Source of the DNA: Doryteuthis pealeii
Taxonomy: Eukaryota > Mollusca > Cephalopoda > Myopsida > Loliginidae
Assembly (NCBI GenBank): GCA_023376005.1
Contig: CM042160.1
Location: 80,234,376-80,298,375, forward strand
Reading direction: 5' to 3'
DNA: 64,000 nucleotides
The notes under the pieces are model-generated. The model was not told the DNA's origin. It searched no databases and saw only the letters and a program-made list of their open reading frames with translations. How positions within the stretch are numbered: position 1 is the stretch's first letter; each line of letters begins with the position of its first letter. The position numbers and the translations under genes are program-made. Shown here piece after piece: positions 52,480 through 63,430 of this stretch.

Positions 52480-52620
52480 TTAATCACTTTTCCTTAAATC
52501 TTTAGGAAAAGGATTTGTGTTCGTGTGTTTGATTTAATTACTTTTCCATAAGTTTGGAAAAAGGATGGTGTTGTATGTTTATTTTAATTTCTTTTCCTTA
52601 AGTTTGGAAAGAGAAATGTG
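52480..52620. repeat. Three tandem ~55-bp units with internal dyads
   Basis: Each unit has 'acttttcc(t/a)taa(g/a)t' and 'ggaaa(a)agg' halves that are inverted to each other, giving three successive small hairpins. Confidence 0.7.
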
Positions 52621-52629
52621 CACGTGTAT

Positions 52630-53390
52630 TTATTTAAAAATATAGAATTGTATTCTATAACATCACGAATGGCCAAAGTAAGTAATGCAAATATGCATCT
52701 CTCTATCTACCTATGTCTATCTCTCTCCCTTCTCTATTAAAAGAACACTTGTATATGTGCCAAACAATGGGGGTATATAACAATTGTAATTATGACCAGT
52801 GAGGGGGAGGGTAAATAGTGTGTCTTCCACGCAGTATGGTTAGTGATTAGCTGCAGGAGTAAATCACATAACCTTGGCCAGTCTATAAATCTTGGTGGGG
52901 AATTAGAGCAAATCTTATATTAAAATAATTCCAACACAAACGACAAGAAATTGATTTATCAAAATGTTTATCATGGGTTTTTATGTGTATCTTGTAGGCA
53001 TGTGCAAAAATTTAATTTAGAGGGAGATAACTTGCAAAAAACCCAACTCATCTGGAAAAATAGTTTAAAATTGAGGCAAATGTATACAGGCATACATGTG
53101 TAAGATTTCATACAAGGTTACACTGTGTTGCCAAAACAGGTAAGAAAAATAACACCGGACATGCTTCAAAAACAGTTTTTACTGTCCCCAGAGTAAAAAA
53201 TCTGAATATTTTGAAGTAAAAATAGGAATCACTTATGTTAGTTCTTAATACTGTAGATCTGTAAACAAAAAGAACAATCGTTAGTAATAATTCTTAAAAA
53301 TATACAAATCTTGGGAAATGTGTCGCACAAAATTACATATTTTTAATCATACATTTTTAGATTAAACTTAATACATGATAGAAATATTGT
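52630..53390. other. A+T-rich spacer
   Basis: CTAT/TCTC simple sequence at 52698-52735 and nothing else recognised. Confidence 0.45.
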
Positions 53391-53394
53391 ATAT

Positions 53395-53660
53395 AACATG
53401 CCACCTTTAAAATTCTCTAGTACATTTTTTAGTAAATAAATCGAATCTTTTTGCATCAATTCAAAGAAAATTGTTTTCAAAACTACGAAATTTGGGTGTT
53501 GAATTTTTTTTTATCATTATGATTTAAATTGTTTTTTTGTTTTTTTTAATAAACTATTCATTACAGAATTAAGTCATTAACGAATAAGGGACTCCATTAA
53601 AATTGGACAATTCCCTGATTTCTTAAAGTTTTAGAATTAAAAAAATAAATTTCATTATCT
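53395..53660 (+). repeat. A+T-rich dispersed repeat (family C), copy 2
   Basis: It aligns with 41670-41960 joined to 43465-43620. Here the sequence is continuous. Confidence 0.5.
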
Positions 53661-53669
53661 TTCTTAAAT

Positions 53670-54570
53670 AAAAATGGACATACCTAGTATCTTGTTTTTA
53701 TATGTTTTTAGCGATGAGATAGTGAGGAAAAAACATTCAAACACATGTTTTTTGCATATAATTCTCTCACATAAGAGGGTGCTTGTATATTTTGCTTATT
53801 AAAAAAAAAACAAGTTATGTTAATCTGGTAAAATTTGTCAGAAGAATAAAGTAAAGAATGTTACTTAATGTAGTCTATTAGTAGGTAAGATTGCTTTGTT
53901 ACTTTAGTCATAAGTCTATAAAATGAGAGGAAATTATATTAACGTTGGAAGGCTCAACGCAACATACCAACGTGGGTACGAGTGTATACATAAAACATTC
54001 CGACAAATGTGTAAACGAGAACATTATTTATTCCGTAAGTGACCGAGATACATTTAAGACAAAGATATACAAAACAGATACATAAATGTATTATGGAAGA
54101 AATAGGCGTACGACTTGCGTCGTAGAGAATGTCACTTACTGGTAGCTGGTTGGGGTGTAACGTAGCCCTTTACAAAATGCACGACACTATCAGGACTTAT
54201 ACATGTTGAATCAGAGTCGACGCGCTCGTTCGTTTTTTACGTCATTGGGGTTGCCTTGTTTATCACACACATCATCTAGTAGTCAGCTAACCCCAAAAGG
54301 AATTCTTCCACACTTTCTTTCGTTTATGGTCAGGGCAAGATATCACCTTACAAGCCACGCGGTTTTTTCATTCCGGTCAATTTGACTTGTGTTTACAACT
54401 ATCACCCTCCTTAGGGCAGTCAAGCATCTGTTCACGTTTGTTTGTTTATGAATGAAAACCTTAAACAATTTCGTAGTATTTTCTTTGGCATAGTAAAATA
54501 AAGTTGATAACAAACTTTACTTTCCTTTTCAAATGACTTATTTATTTAGCTTCTTCTTCAACTTGTATTG
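53670..54570. other. Unassigned sequence
   Basis: No ORF, RNA gene or repeat structure recognised. Confidence 0.4.
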
Positions 54571-54574
54571 TTCT

Positions 54575-54629
54575 TGAGAGAGAGAGAGGGGGGGGAGAGA
54601 GAGAGAGAGAGGGGGGGAGAGAGAGAGAG
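54575..54629. repeat. (GA)n microsatellite with G-run interruptions
   Basis: GA repeats broken by two runs of seven to nine G. Confidence 0.95.
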
Positions 54630-54639
54630 TCAGCTTCAT

Positions 54640-55620
54640 TAATATATATGTTTTTAAGGTCAATATCGTTAAACCTCTGGGTGACATTAACTTTGTCCAA
54701 CCGGTAAATATCAAGCGGACTTTTTCTACGTCCTCACGAAACCAGATCTTCTTCCCCGCTTTGCGACCCTAACTAACACGTGCGTCGCTCGTCAGTTCTC
54801 CGGCCCAACTCATCTTTCTGGATCCAAGCTAACCTGTTATATAGAGATCTAGAAAATTCCAGTTTCAATTTTATTCCACGGGTCATTTAAGGTCACCAGG
54901 TCATCTGACAAATCGATCAACAGAACTTTTGTTGCCAAAAAGTCTGAAATATCTTTTGTACAACCAGACTTTGAGACTAGCCTATAATCGTTGTTTATCG
55001 TTTCATTGCGATAATGAGAATCCCATTATCTTTTGCTCGCACCCGCACTCATGATGAATCTGTTACAGGGAGAAATCTTCCCCACCTAACAAAGGTTAGA
55101 GGCGTTAGGCGCCTAGACCATGTTAACTTGTTACCGGCCTGGGAGGAAAGAGATAGAATTGTGATTTCCCGGCTTGTGACCAAATACCAACGCCACCCCA
55201 TCGGCGAACGAACTGCAACAAGGGAAGATAACTCATTTTGGACTTATGTTCACAGACTTAGCGTTTTACTGACCCAACAAGCCATTGTCAAAGTTCAGCT
55301 TATGTAAATTTTCATTGTAAAAAAATTAGTCTCAATCCGGGAAACACTTTTATTAATTTCCATGTATTTAAAAAAAAATTATGTCCAGTAGTTTGATCAG
55401 AATCTCCATAAAATGCATCAAATTGCAGATCAATTGAGATATTTCCCACTTAGAAATATAAGTATCATTTTGTTTTGTCGGACTATTGCCCTCATCTTTA
55501 TTGTTGTAGTTATTAAAACAAAATTTCGGTCACTCTATACTTCAGAGGGAAAATTGTTTTTAATAGTAAAATATACTTCCGAATTATTTCTTTAATAGTA
55601 AAAATTGCTGGTTTATGTAT
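54640..55620. other. Unassigned, moderately G+C-rich block
   Basis: The plus frame at 55014-55307 (97 codons, MRIPLSFARTRTHDESVTGR onward) has a balanced composition but matches no family I know. It may be part of an old retroelement. Confidence 0.3.
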
Positions 55621-55627
55621 TATCATA

Positions 55628-55629
<2 letters not shown>

Positions 55630-55691
<62 letters not shown>
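55630..55691. repeat. (TA)n microsatellite
   Basis: Thirty-one TA dinucleotides. Confidence 0.97.
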
Positions 55692-55695
<4 letters not shown>

Positions 55696-55759
55696 AAAAA
55701 CAGTTTCCAATATATTTTTATATATTATTCTCAATGCATTTTGTAGAGTAAATGTCATT

Positions 55760-56805
55760 CGTCAATAAATTTCTCTAATTTCAATGCTGGATGTATCGTT
55801 ACTTGTGATTTGCATGAGTTGTCAAGGGAGATAATTTCTTGGGTCTAATCGAGTTACCTCTCTTGGACTGCTAAAGAGATATCCTACGAGATAATCATCT
55901 GTTAAAATTCTTACTGTACTGATGAACATTCTAATTGGTTGCTCAATGTTTGCGGCCTGGGTGGGGGTGATATTACACAAACATAGCTATGGTAACATCA
56001 ATAATTTGAGGACATTTTTTCTACGATTAAGAGTGCAGCACCTCCAGCTGGTTATAAGGAATTTTAATTCCTCATGTGACATTCTATCAATTTAATTGAA
56101 CATTGACTGAACAAGAATGAATGAACAAATTTGGATCAATTTTTTTATGATAACTTTATCTATCCAAACTATGTAACATAGAAGACTCCAAAATACTCAC
56201 TAGAATGATATTCAATTTCGACCATAACCAAAGTCACAATTTGGACAAACAAAAGTACTTCTAAACGTTAACAGAAACTCAAAACTAAATACACTTTCCC
56301 AGATAACTCATAAACATTAAACAACACTGCTAGATTTACATGCTATACGGCATATATAGCTACAAGATAGCTTAACTGTCCTGCTCATTGGAAGGGAGAT
56401 ACATCTTGGAAGATCTGTATATTTCTTCTTGGTCATGATGTGGCTCCAAGATTGTCTTGTGAAGTATCAGTATAATTTTTCCAGGAAAATAGGTGGGTAT
56501 TTTATATTAGACATTTTTTAACTATGAAATGTTTTCAGTTATTAAACTGGAATTTGTCAACTGCCAAGAAAAAAACAATGTCCTTAAACTTTTAATGCTA
56601 ATTGAATTCTTTTCATTTTAACTGAAATCCAAACACAGTGGGTTTCTTTTAGCTCAACAGTAATAGAGCAAGGGAAAAAAGTTGATTTGATTATTTTAAT
56701 AATCCAAGTGCCTGGTGAAATTTTCACCCTCGGTAAAAATGAATTATTTAAATGTATAAAAATTGATAATATCAGGTTGTGAACCCATAAGCGTTTCTTT
56801 TTCAA
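55760..56805. other. A+T-rich spacer
   Basis: Nothing recognised. Confidence 0.45.
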
Positions 56806-56809
56806 CACA

Positions 56810-57136
56810 TCAGCTTATCAAATTAACAATGAAGCAACCAAAAGGTAAAAATAGAGAAAGCAGACAGAACTGCAAATTGGTATATTCTCTGCTGTCAGTG
56901 TTATTCCTCACTTGAGATAATTCAGTAATAATCCTTTCTAAGTTCCTTCTGTTGCCTCTTTTTCCTGCATGTTTTTCAAAACACGTAAAACTAGCCTCCA
57001 CTTTACCTCTATATATAGGAATAAGAATCAAAATGGAGATAATTAACTTAATGGCATCAACATTAACTCTCCCTTGTTGATCAATGTAAGTTTTAATGGT
57101 TAACCAACATTGGTGTGTCCATGTATAGGAGTCCAT
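56810..57136 (-). pseudogene. Unrecognised 108-codon frame, possible transposase tail
   Basis: The frame runs MDSYTWTHQCWLTIKTYIDQ onward. VEASFTCFEKHAGKRGNRRN plus LERIITEL weakly resembles the C-terminal dimerisation segment of hAT-type transposases (ERSFS-L---K---R--M--ERL). The C-terminus becomes hydrophobic. No other transposase domain is seen. Low confidence; it may be a chance frame. Confidence 0.25.
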
Positions 57137-57139
57137 TGG

Positions 57140-58310
57140 AGAATATCACAAACAAAGTCATCCTTAATTCTCCAGCATGTTTTGCTTATATTACTTTGAT
57201 GGTTTACAAGTTGAGAAATATGTAATGTGCTTCTTCTTCCAAAAATGGTTCAACACAACATGCTGCACGTTTGTAGTTAGCATTTATATTTTTGTTCAAA
57301 CATTTCGTTAGAATCAAAGTGTTTATATGGCTATAGTTTGGAAGAATTGTTATGTTATTTTATCAGGGAGATCAGGTTTCCATATGGTCGTTAATCTGTC
57401 AATAGCATTCCATGCTTTACCTATGAATATATTGACATTACTTTCAGTAGATGAGATACTGCTACTGAGCATTTGCACCATTGCATAAATTAGATAAAAC
57501 TGGCTTTTTATGGAGCTTTTCATTTAACACTAAGACTTATCATTCCATCCAATCTGCTTGATCATAAAGACATTCACTTTAATAAAAATGATGTGAATAA
57601 GGAATAAAGTTTTGTCTTTCATTCTTTTGTCTTCAGAAGATCAAAGAAAATATTCCATGCTTATAAAAATTATAAATTTACAGTTTCTGACCATATTATA
57701 TTTTTTGACATTTTTCTTGTCTTCATCTAAACTGGGTTTTTAAAAATTTTACCTTAATACAAAAACATCTTATATTTATTTTTACAAATTGTGTATGCTG
57801 CCAATGAAAACGATGCCTACTTTTCAGGCATTCGTGAAACTCTGTGAAAGATAGAAATTGAACATCCTGACTCTGGAATTTTTGTAAAGTAACAAGTATC
57901 AATTGCAACTTATACTGTGATGAGTGCAGCATAGTCACTTCATGAAATTGGACGAGGTTTCAACAAACACTGAAATCAATTATGAATGATTTTTGAAAGT
58001 TCAAACTTGACAAAGGAAAACAAACTACAAAACAAGAGAAATATTTATTATTAAAACTCATGTCTGCATAGACTAACCCGTGTTTGGATTTTTTTCCATT
58101 TTGATTCATTTTTCCTTTTCACAGACACAACTGACTACCATGTTAGCAAAACCGGTTGGTTTTCTTAAATTATATATTTTAAAGTGTTTTCAACTGTGTC
58201 ACACTTTATTGCCGGTGTACAAAAATGTTAATTTTAGGTTATGAAAAAAAATTATTATCTTTAATAATTATCATCTCATTGTAATAATGAAGAACATGTC
58301 TAAGTTAGTA
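57140..58310. other. A+T-rich spacer
   Basis: Nothing recognised. Confidence 0.45.
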
Positions 58311-58316
58311 TTTACT

Positions 58317-59310
58317 GGGAAATTGATGAAAGAACGGGAATTAACGGTAGGAACAGAATTGCCATTTTTGCGGTGTTTCATATTGATTTGATATTACATT
58401 TCTGCGCATAAATCTCTACTCGCAACAAAATGAAGAATAATATGACCACCATTCTGACGAGAACTACTTCAAAGGTTCATTAAGCTGTAGAATTGGTCCA
58501 TTCAGTTAGGTCATACCAGGAAATTGATTTAAGAACGGACATTAACAGTAGTAATGGAATTACAATTTTTGCGATTTTAAACATTGGTTTAATTCAGCAA
58601 TTCTGCGCATAAATCTCTACTCGACACCAAAGGAGGATCAATGTGACCATCATTCCGATGATGACGATTTCAGAAATTCGTAGAGCTATAGAATTTTCCC
58701 ATTGAGTTACGTCTTACAGGGAAATTGACTAACAAACGGGGGTTAACAGTAGGAACGTAATTACAGTCATTGCGGTCTTTCACATTGATTTGATTCAGCA
58801 ATTCTGCGATAAAAAAAAACTCCAGTCGCAAGCAAATAAGGATCAATGGGACACTCATTCCGATGAGGACTACTTTAGAAGTGCTTTGAGCTATGGAATA
58901 TTTACATTGTGTTACCTCTTACTGGGAAATTGACTAAAGAACTGGAGTCAACGGTAGGAACGTAATTGCCGTTTTTCCGGTCTTTCACATTGATTGTATT
59001 TAGCAATTCTGCGCATAAATCTCTACTCGCAAATAATTGAAGATCAATGTTACCATCATTCCGAAAAGGAAGAGTACAGAATTTAATTGAGCTATTAAAT
59101 TTATCCATTGAGTTAGTTCTTACTGGGAAATTGACTAAAGAACTGGAGTCAACAGTAGGAACGTAATTGCCGTTTTTCCGGTCTTCAGATTGATTTGATT
59201 CTCTACTCGCAACCAATTGAAGATCAATGTTACCATTATTCCGAAGTGGAAGAGTTCAGAAGTTAATTGAAATATTGAATTGTCCATTCAGTTAGTTCTT
59301 ACTGTGAAAT
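58317..59310 (-). repeat. 201-bp tandem repeat with open frame
   Basis: Five units, plus the beginning of a sixth, start at 58317, ~58518, ~58720, ~58922, ~59128 and ~59302. On the minus strand the units encode a 67-residue repeat with the core DRKNGNYVPTVDSSSLVNFP followed by VR-NSM. Most units keep this frame (58670-58858 and 58902-59216 are open). The unit at ~58518 has stops. A further copy, inverted, is at 62120-62390 and keeps the same peptide core. Confidence 0.85.
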
Positions 59311-59527
59311 TGACTAAAGAACCGCTGTTCTGGCTAAACTGCATGGTAAGGATCCAATTCTGGAACATAGGGAAATGTGGTGTACCCCTTCATTTAAAAA
59401 AATAACCAGTGTTAAAACATCTTAATTCATGTTGTAACGTTTTAATGGGGCAAGGTAAATTTTATAGCATAAAAGAGATAAATATGTAACAGAAAGTTTT
59501 GAAAATATTCTTTTTATCTAAATATTT

Positions 59528-59668
59528 TACAGTATAGAAACTGAAAATCTCAGTTTAGAGACTGAATATACAGCAGAAACCTTTTATCTCTCAATATAGA
59601 GACAATATACAGCAGAAACATTTTATCTCTCAGTATAGAGACTGAATATAAAGTAGAAACATTTAATA
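59528..59668. repeat. Tandem repeat, ~48-bp unit
   Basis: Three units of 'ctcagtatagagactgaata' plus 'cagcagaaacattttat' with small length changes, ending at the gypsy LTR relic. Confidence 0.85.
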
Positions 59669-59670
59669 TT

Positions 59671-60016
59671 TGTGACAGAGAACATGAGGTGAGTGGCGAA
59701 TGTCAAGGCCTGTCATATTCTTGAAGGAAACGGGCTAGGCTTTGCCTGGCATGTAGGACTGTAGAATCGAACCCGCGACACATTAGCACCGAAGTCGAGA
59801 TGCTACAGTCCCGTATGTAAGCGCCAGGTGCCCGGGTGATAGCTGTGAGGATTCGTACTGACTCTGGTGCATCAGCTAAGGTCGATGTATTAGTGACGCA
59901 AAAAATATACTAGGCTTTGACCTACTGCTCGGATATGACGCCATCAAGGCACTGGACTGTATCCTCATCACACGAGGTGGAACTGTGCAATTCCTGGAGG
60001 CCCCGGTGTGTGCATA
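59671..60016 (+). mobile_element. Deleted copy of the 34-38 kb gypsy family
   Basis: 59671-59840 matches the start of that LTR (TGTGACAGAGAACATGAGGT; 'gggctaggctttgcctggca'; 'gtaagcgccaggtgcccggg'). From ~59845 the sequence jumps to the region just after the protease active site (RIRTDSGASAKVDVLVT is readable). It continues, frame-shifted, to the position of 'GAVQLPEAPVCA'. Rest of LTR, leader and gag are deleted, and the copy is older than the full element. Confidence 0.9.
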
Positions 60017-60029
60017 GCAAAGTTTTTCA

Positions 60030-60160
60030 GTCCAAGGGAAATAACTCTACTCACAAGTGAACTAATTATTTACCTTCGATTATAAGATATTTTAGTCTAG
60101 TTTTTGTTTAAAAAAACAAACACTCTAGATATGGTACTAGGGATACCCATTTTTTCGTCT
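60030..60160. other. Spacer
   Basis: No feature recognised. Confidence 0.4.
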
Positions 60161-60164
60161 GCTT

Positions 60165-60770
60165 TTCATTTTAAAAACGAATTAAAATTAATTAAATCGA
60201 TTATTTAAGGTCAAATTTTTGTCTAAGTTGAAAAGTAGTAACATAATGGGCATCATTAAAAAGAGCAAATTAATATTACACATGTAATTTATTTTTCTTA
60301 CATTTTAAACTATTTTTGCTGTCAATTTTTATCAAATATGACCGTAACCGTTATATCTTAAGATTGCATAAAATCCTTGTTTACAAAATAAATACTCACG
60401 ATTGGAAACAAAATGACCAAAAACCAGGGAATTGTCCGATTTTAATGAAAATTTCAGTATTAATTTATCAATGGATGAATTTTATAATGCATCAGTTATT
60501 TTATTTTAAAACTTTCTGATTTAATTAGGCATTTCTGCTATGATAAATTAATATATAAAATTCATTTAAAATATAAGTATGATGATGTTAAGTTTTAGAT
60601 GTCATATTATTAATTCTAAAAACATCTTTTTAAGAACTACTTTAGTTTAGTATCAATCTCTAATAATTTTTTGTCGAAAACTCTATTGGAAATTTAGCGC
60701 CCCCTTTTAAACAGAACAAATATTGATGTATGATTTTTTTCTTTTATAAGATAACAGCCAATTAAATAAT
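60165..60770 (+). repeat. A+T-rich dispersed repeat (family B), copy 2
   Basis: Same orientation as 15555-16170 (see that entry). Confidence 0.75.
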
Positions 60771-61160
60771 TATCGAAATGAGTAAAAACAAATCCCCAAA
60801 AATTATTTCTTTAGTTTTTATTTTCATTTTATTTTCAGATTTTCGGTACTTATTTACTACCCGAACAGAAATGTTTTTTCTTCTATTCACACCTTCGATC
60901 ATTTGTCTTTTCATTTATACAGAAATTAATATCAATCATTTAACCCCACCGATATTTTGTACCCGAAAAATAACATAAATTATGCATTGATAAATCAACA
61001 CTAAAATTTTCATTAAAATTGGATAATTCCATAATATTTGGTAATACGGAAAGTGGGGGCAAATTTGTTTTGTAAAAAAAGGGATTGTTTGACAAATTGG
61101 ATATACTACTTCTCTGAATGTTTGAGATGAAGCTTGATGATTAGTATTATCTGCGTTATT
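60771..61160. other. A+T-rich spacer
   Basis: A 66-codon hydrophobic frame (60778-60978) is probably chance. Confidence 0.4.
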
Positions 61161-61176
61161 CGGACTATTGTCCTTA

Positions 61177-61534
61177 TCTTCATTGTTATCTGTACAACGT
61201 TTCGGCCGATATGGATAAGGTAGTTAGGTTAAGACAGTTCTAAGTGACAGTTATCTCTGGATTCCAGGTTCAATCCTGACCGGCGGCAGTAACATAGAAA
61301 AATATTACCACAGCTCCTACCTCAGCTATGGTTAGCGGAATAAAAGCAGGATACACCCGTGGATTGAATAAAGGGTTAGGTTCAAAGTTCTGTGATGGCT
61401 CCCGATTACGACAAGAAGGTTCCCGAGTTCGAAAAGAAGGTTCCCGAGTCCGAGAAGGTTCCCGAGTCCAACAAGAAATACCTGAAGAAGGCCGGAGGGC
61501 ATATTGACCGAAACGTTATACAGATAACAATGAA
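61177..61534 (+). mobile_element. tRNA-derived SINE-like unit within inverted repeats
   Basis: 61212-61290 has a box A-like 'tagttaggttaagac' and box B 'ggttcaatcctgac', as in tRNA-derived SINE heads. It is enclosed by inverted arms 61177-61207 and 61508-61534 (cattgttatctgta-aacgtttcgg). Between them is a small minisatellite of 'aaggttcccgagtccgag' (61418-61478). Confidence 0.6.
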
Positions 61535-61849
61535 GATGAATACTAAATTGGGTATACTTATATAGTACGATACTAGAGAAAGTCCTGAAAGTGAATGCTT
61601 TTTTTTTTGTTTCTCTCTTAGCATGGAATTTTACTTTGCAAACTCCCCAGTTTGTGTAGATTTTATATAATGGTGCTCAACCATACCAGTTTGACACAAG
61701 GACCATTAACATGGGGGTCTATGCACAAACCGAAGCTCATGCGTGGCCGGTGAAAAAAAAATCTGTGGGCCCCTTTCGACATTCCTCAGTTGAGGCATGT
61801 CAAGCACTGGGTAAGGACTCTATTTGAGATTTATTCTGTTGTTATTAGC

Positions 61850-62055
61850 TATTACAGGTGTCAGTTGCTAAGGACGCCATTTATGGTTGCTAGTGACGAT
61901 ATTGTTTCTGTTGCTATTAGCTATGTTAAGTATCAGTTGCTAGGGACGTCTTTGTTATTCAGGATTGAGTCCTTAGCTTCTATAGCATCTGCGACCTCAA
62001 TTCTGAGTATCAATAGCGTCCCTAGCAACATAAATTTGCATCCTTAGCAACCACC
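61850..62055. repeat. Cluster of GTTGCTA(G/A)GGAC words
   Basis: The word or its close variants occur at ~61864, 61889, 61936 (plus) and ~62017, 62042 (minus), giving an inverted arrangement. It resembles half-sites of the RFX X-box, but may equally be arms of a decayed inverted-repeat element. Confidence 0.5.
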
Positions 62056-62119
62056 ACTTATAATAGTTAATACCAACAGAATCAACATCAAATAGAGTGG
62101 TCACCTTATTACACATTTG

Positions 62120-62390
62120 ATTGCGAGTAGAGATTTATGCGCTAAATTGGTAATTAAATCAGTCATTTCCCGGTAATGCCTAACACAATGGGCGAATTCT
62201 ATAGCTCCATGAACTTCTGAACACATTGTTTTCCATTTGGTTGTGAGAAGACATATATATACTCAGAATTTATATTCAACTTAATGTGAAAGACCGCAAA
62301 AACGGCAATTCCGTTTCTATCGTTAGCCTCCCTTCTTTAGTAAATTTCCCAGTAAGGCCTAACACAATGATGTAGCAAATATTTTTCTTT
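62120..62390 (+). repeat. Isolated copy of the 201-bp repeat, inverted
   Basis: It contains 'gagtagagatttatgcgc', 'gtgaaagaccgcaaaaacgg' and 'agtaaatttcccagtaagg'. In the plus frame the core NVKDRKNGNSVS and SLVNFPVRPNTM is kept despite DNA changes. Confidence 0.75.
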
Positions 62391-63430
62391 TTTCGGAAAA
62401 ATAACGACCGTTGAACAAATTGGCGTCATCAATAAAAAGGGTAGGGAAAAATTAAATGAATAATGGTCTTATTTGATAATGAAATAGAATTTTATTTTGC
62501 AAATTTCTCCACAAAAGGAGGCAAAATGAAATATATACAATTTAAATTAAACAAATTTGCATAAATTTCCCATGCACAACTAAACAAAGATTTAGGGGTC
62601 GAGTAACACAATACAAAATACAAAAATAGGATAAAAGTATATAAAAAAGGGTTACACTTACAGGAACAGAAAGGGTATTAAACAATAAAATAAACCTTTA
62701 AAAAATGAGTTTCTCTCGCGCAGGAGAGACAAAACAGTTCCACAGAACTCACAGTTCTCTTAAAATTTCTCGTTCTTTTTCGCCAAAGAATGAAGCTCTT
62801 GGCTGAAGATTATGGCTGGCCCCTCTGCGCTAGTACCCTTCTTTTTTTTTTTTACGCGTTGCTGTCTGTTTTTCCTCAAAGGGATGTACACTCCAACAAA
62901 GTTGCTTCCGTGGAGAGAAGAATGTGAGAGAAAAGAACTGCAACCTTTTTCGCCAAAGGAAAATGAAGAAACCACCGTCTCAGCCTTTCTGGGAATTCTG
63001 TAGGGTTGCAACAGCAATAAGCCACCTTTTCTCAATCAAGGTTTTTTTGTTTTTTTTTAAATGTCTGTATTCAAGCAGCTTAGGGGTTCGTGACACAGTG
63101 TTATGAAAAGACAATCTGCTGGTTGCGTCCTCACTCCTTCTTCCCAGTTTCCAAGAGGCAGATTCATGGGACACGTGATCAAAAAAAGGTCCAGACTAGG
63201 CGTCAGCCACATGAACCCTCTCCTTCGTTTTCGCATCAAAACACGAAACGAAACATTGAGAGACAGACTAAAAGGGAAAAAAGGGCATGCAATATACCAC
63301 AAATGTTTTTTATTTATTTTAAAAGATAAAATTTCCAATAATTTCTTTGTATGGAGAATCGTACGAATAATAATTTCTTTTCTGAAGCAAAAACAAATTA
63401 CTAATTTAGCATTTCCTTGATGTCTCACGA
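62390..63430 (-). repeat. Dispersed repeat (family D), copy 2
   Basis: Reverse-complement relative of 47110-47720, longer by an insertion around 62540-62900. Several overlapping frames on both strands (62760-63428) are open but mutually exclusive and not conserved with copy 1. Confidence 0.65.

Noticed and set aside
63090..63428. Overlapping frames on both strands near the window end
   Set aside because: Mutually exclusive frames within a dispersed repeat. None is conserved in the 47-kb copy.
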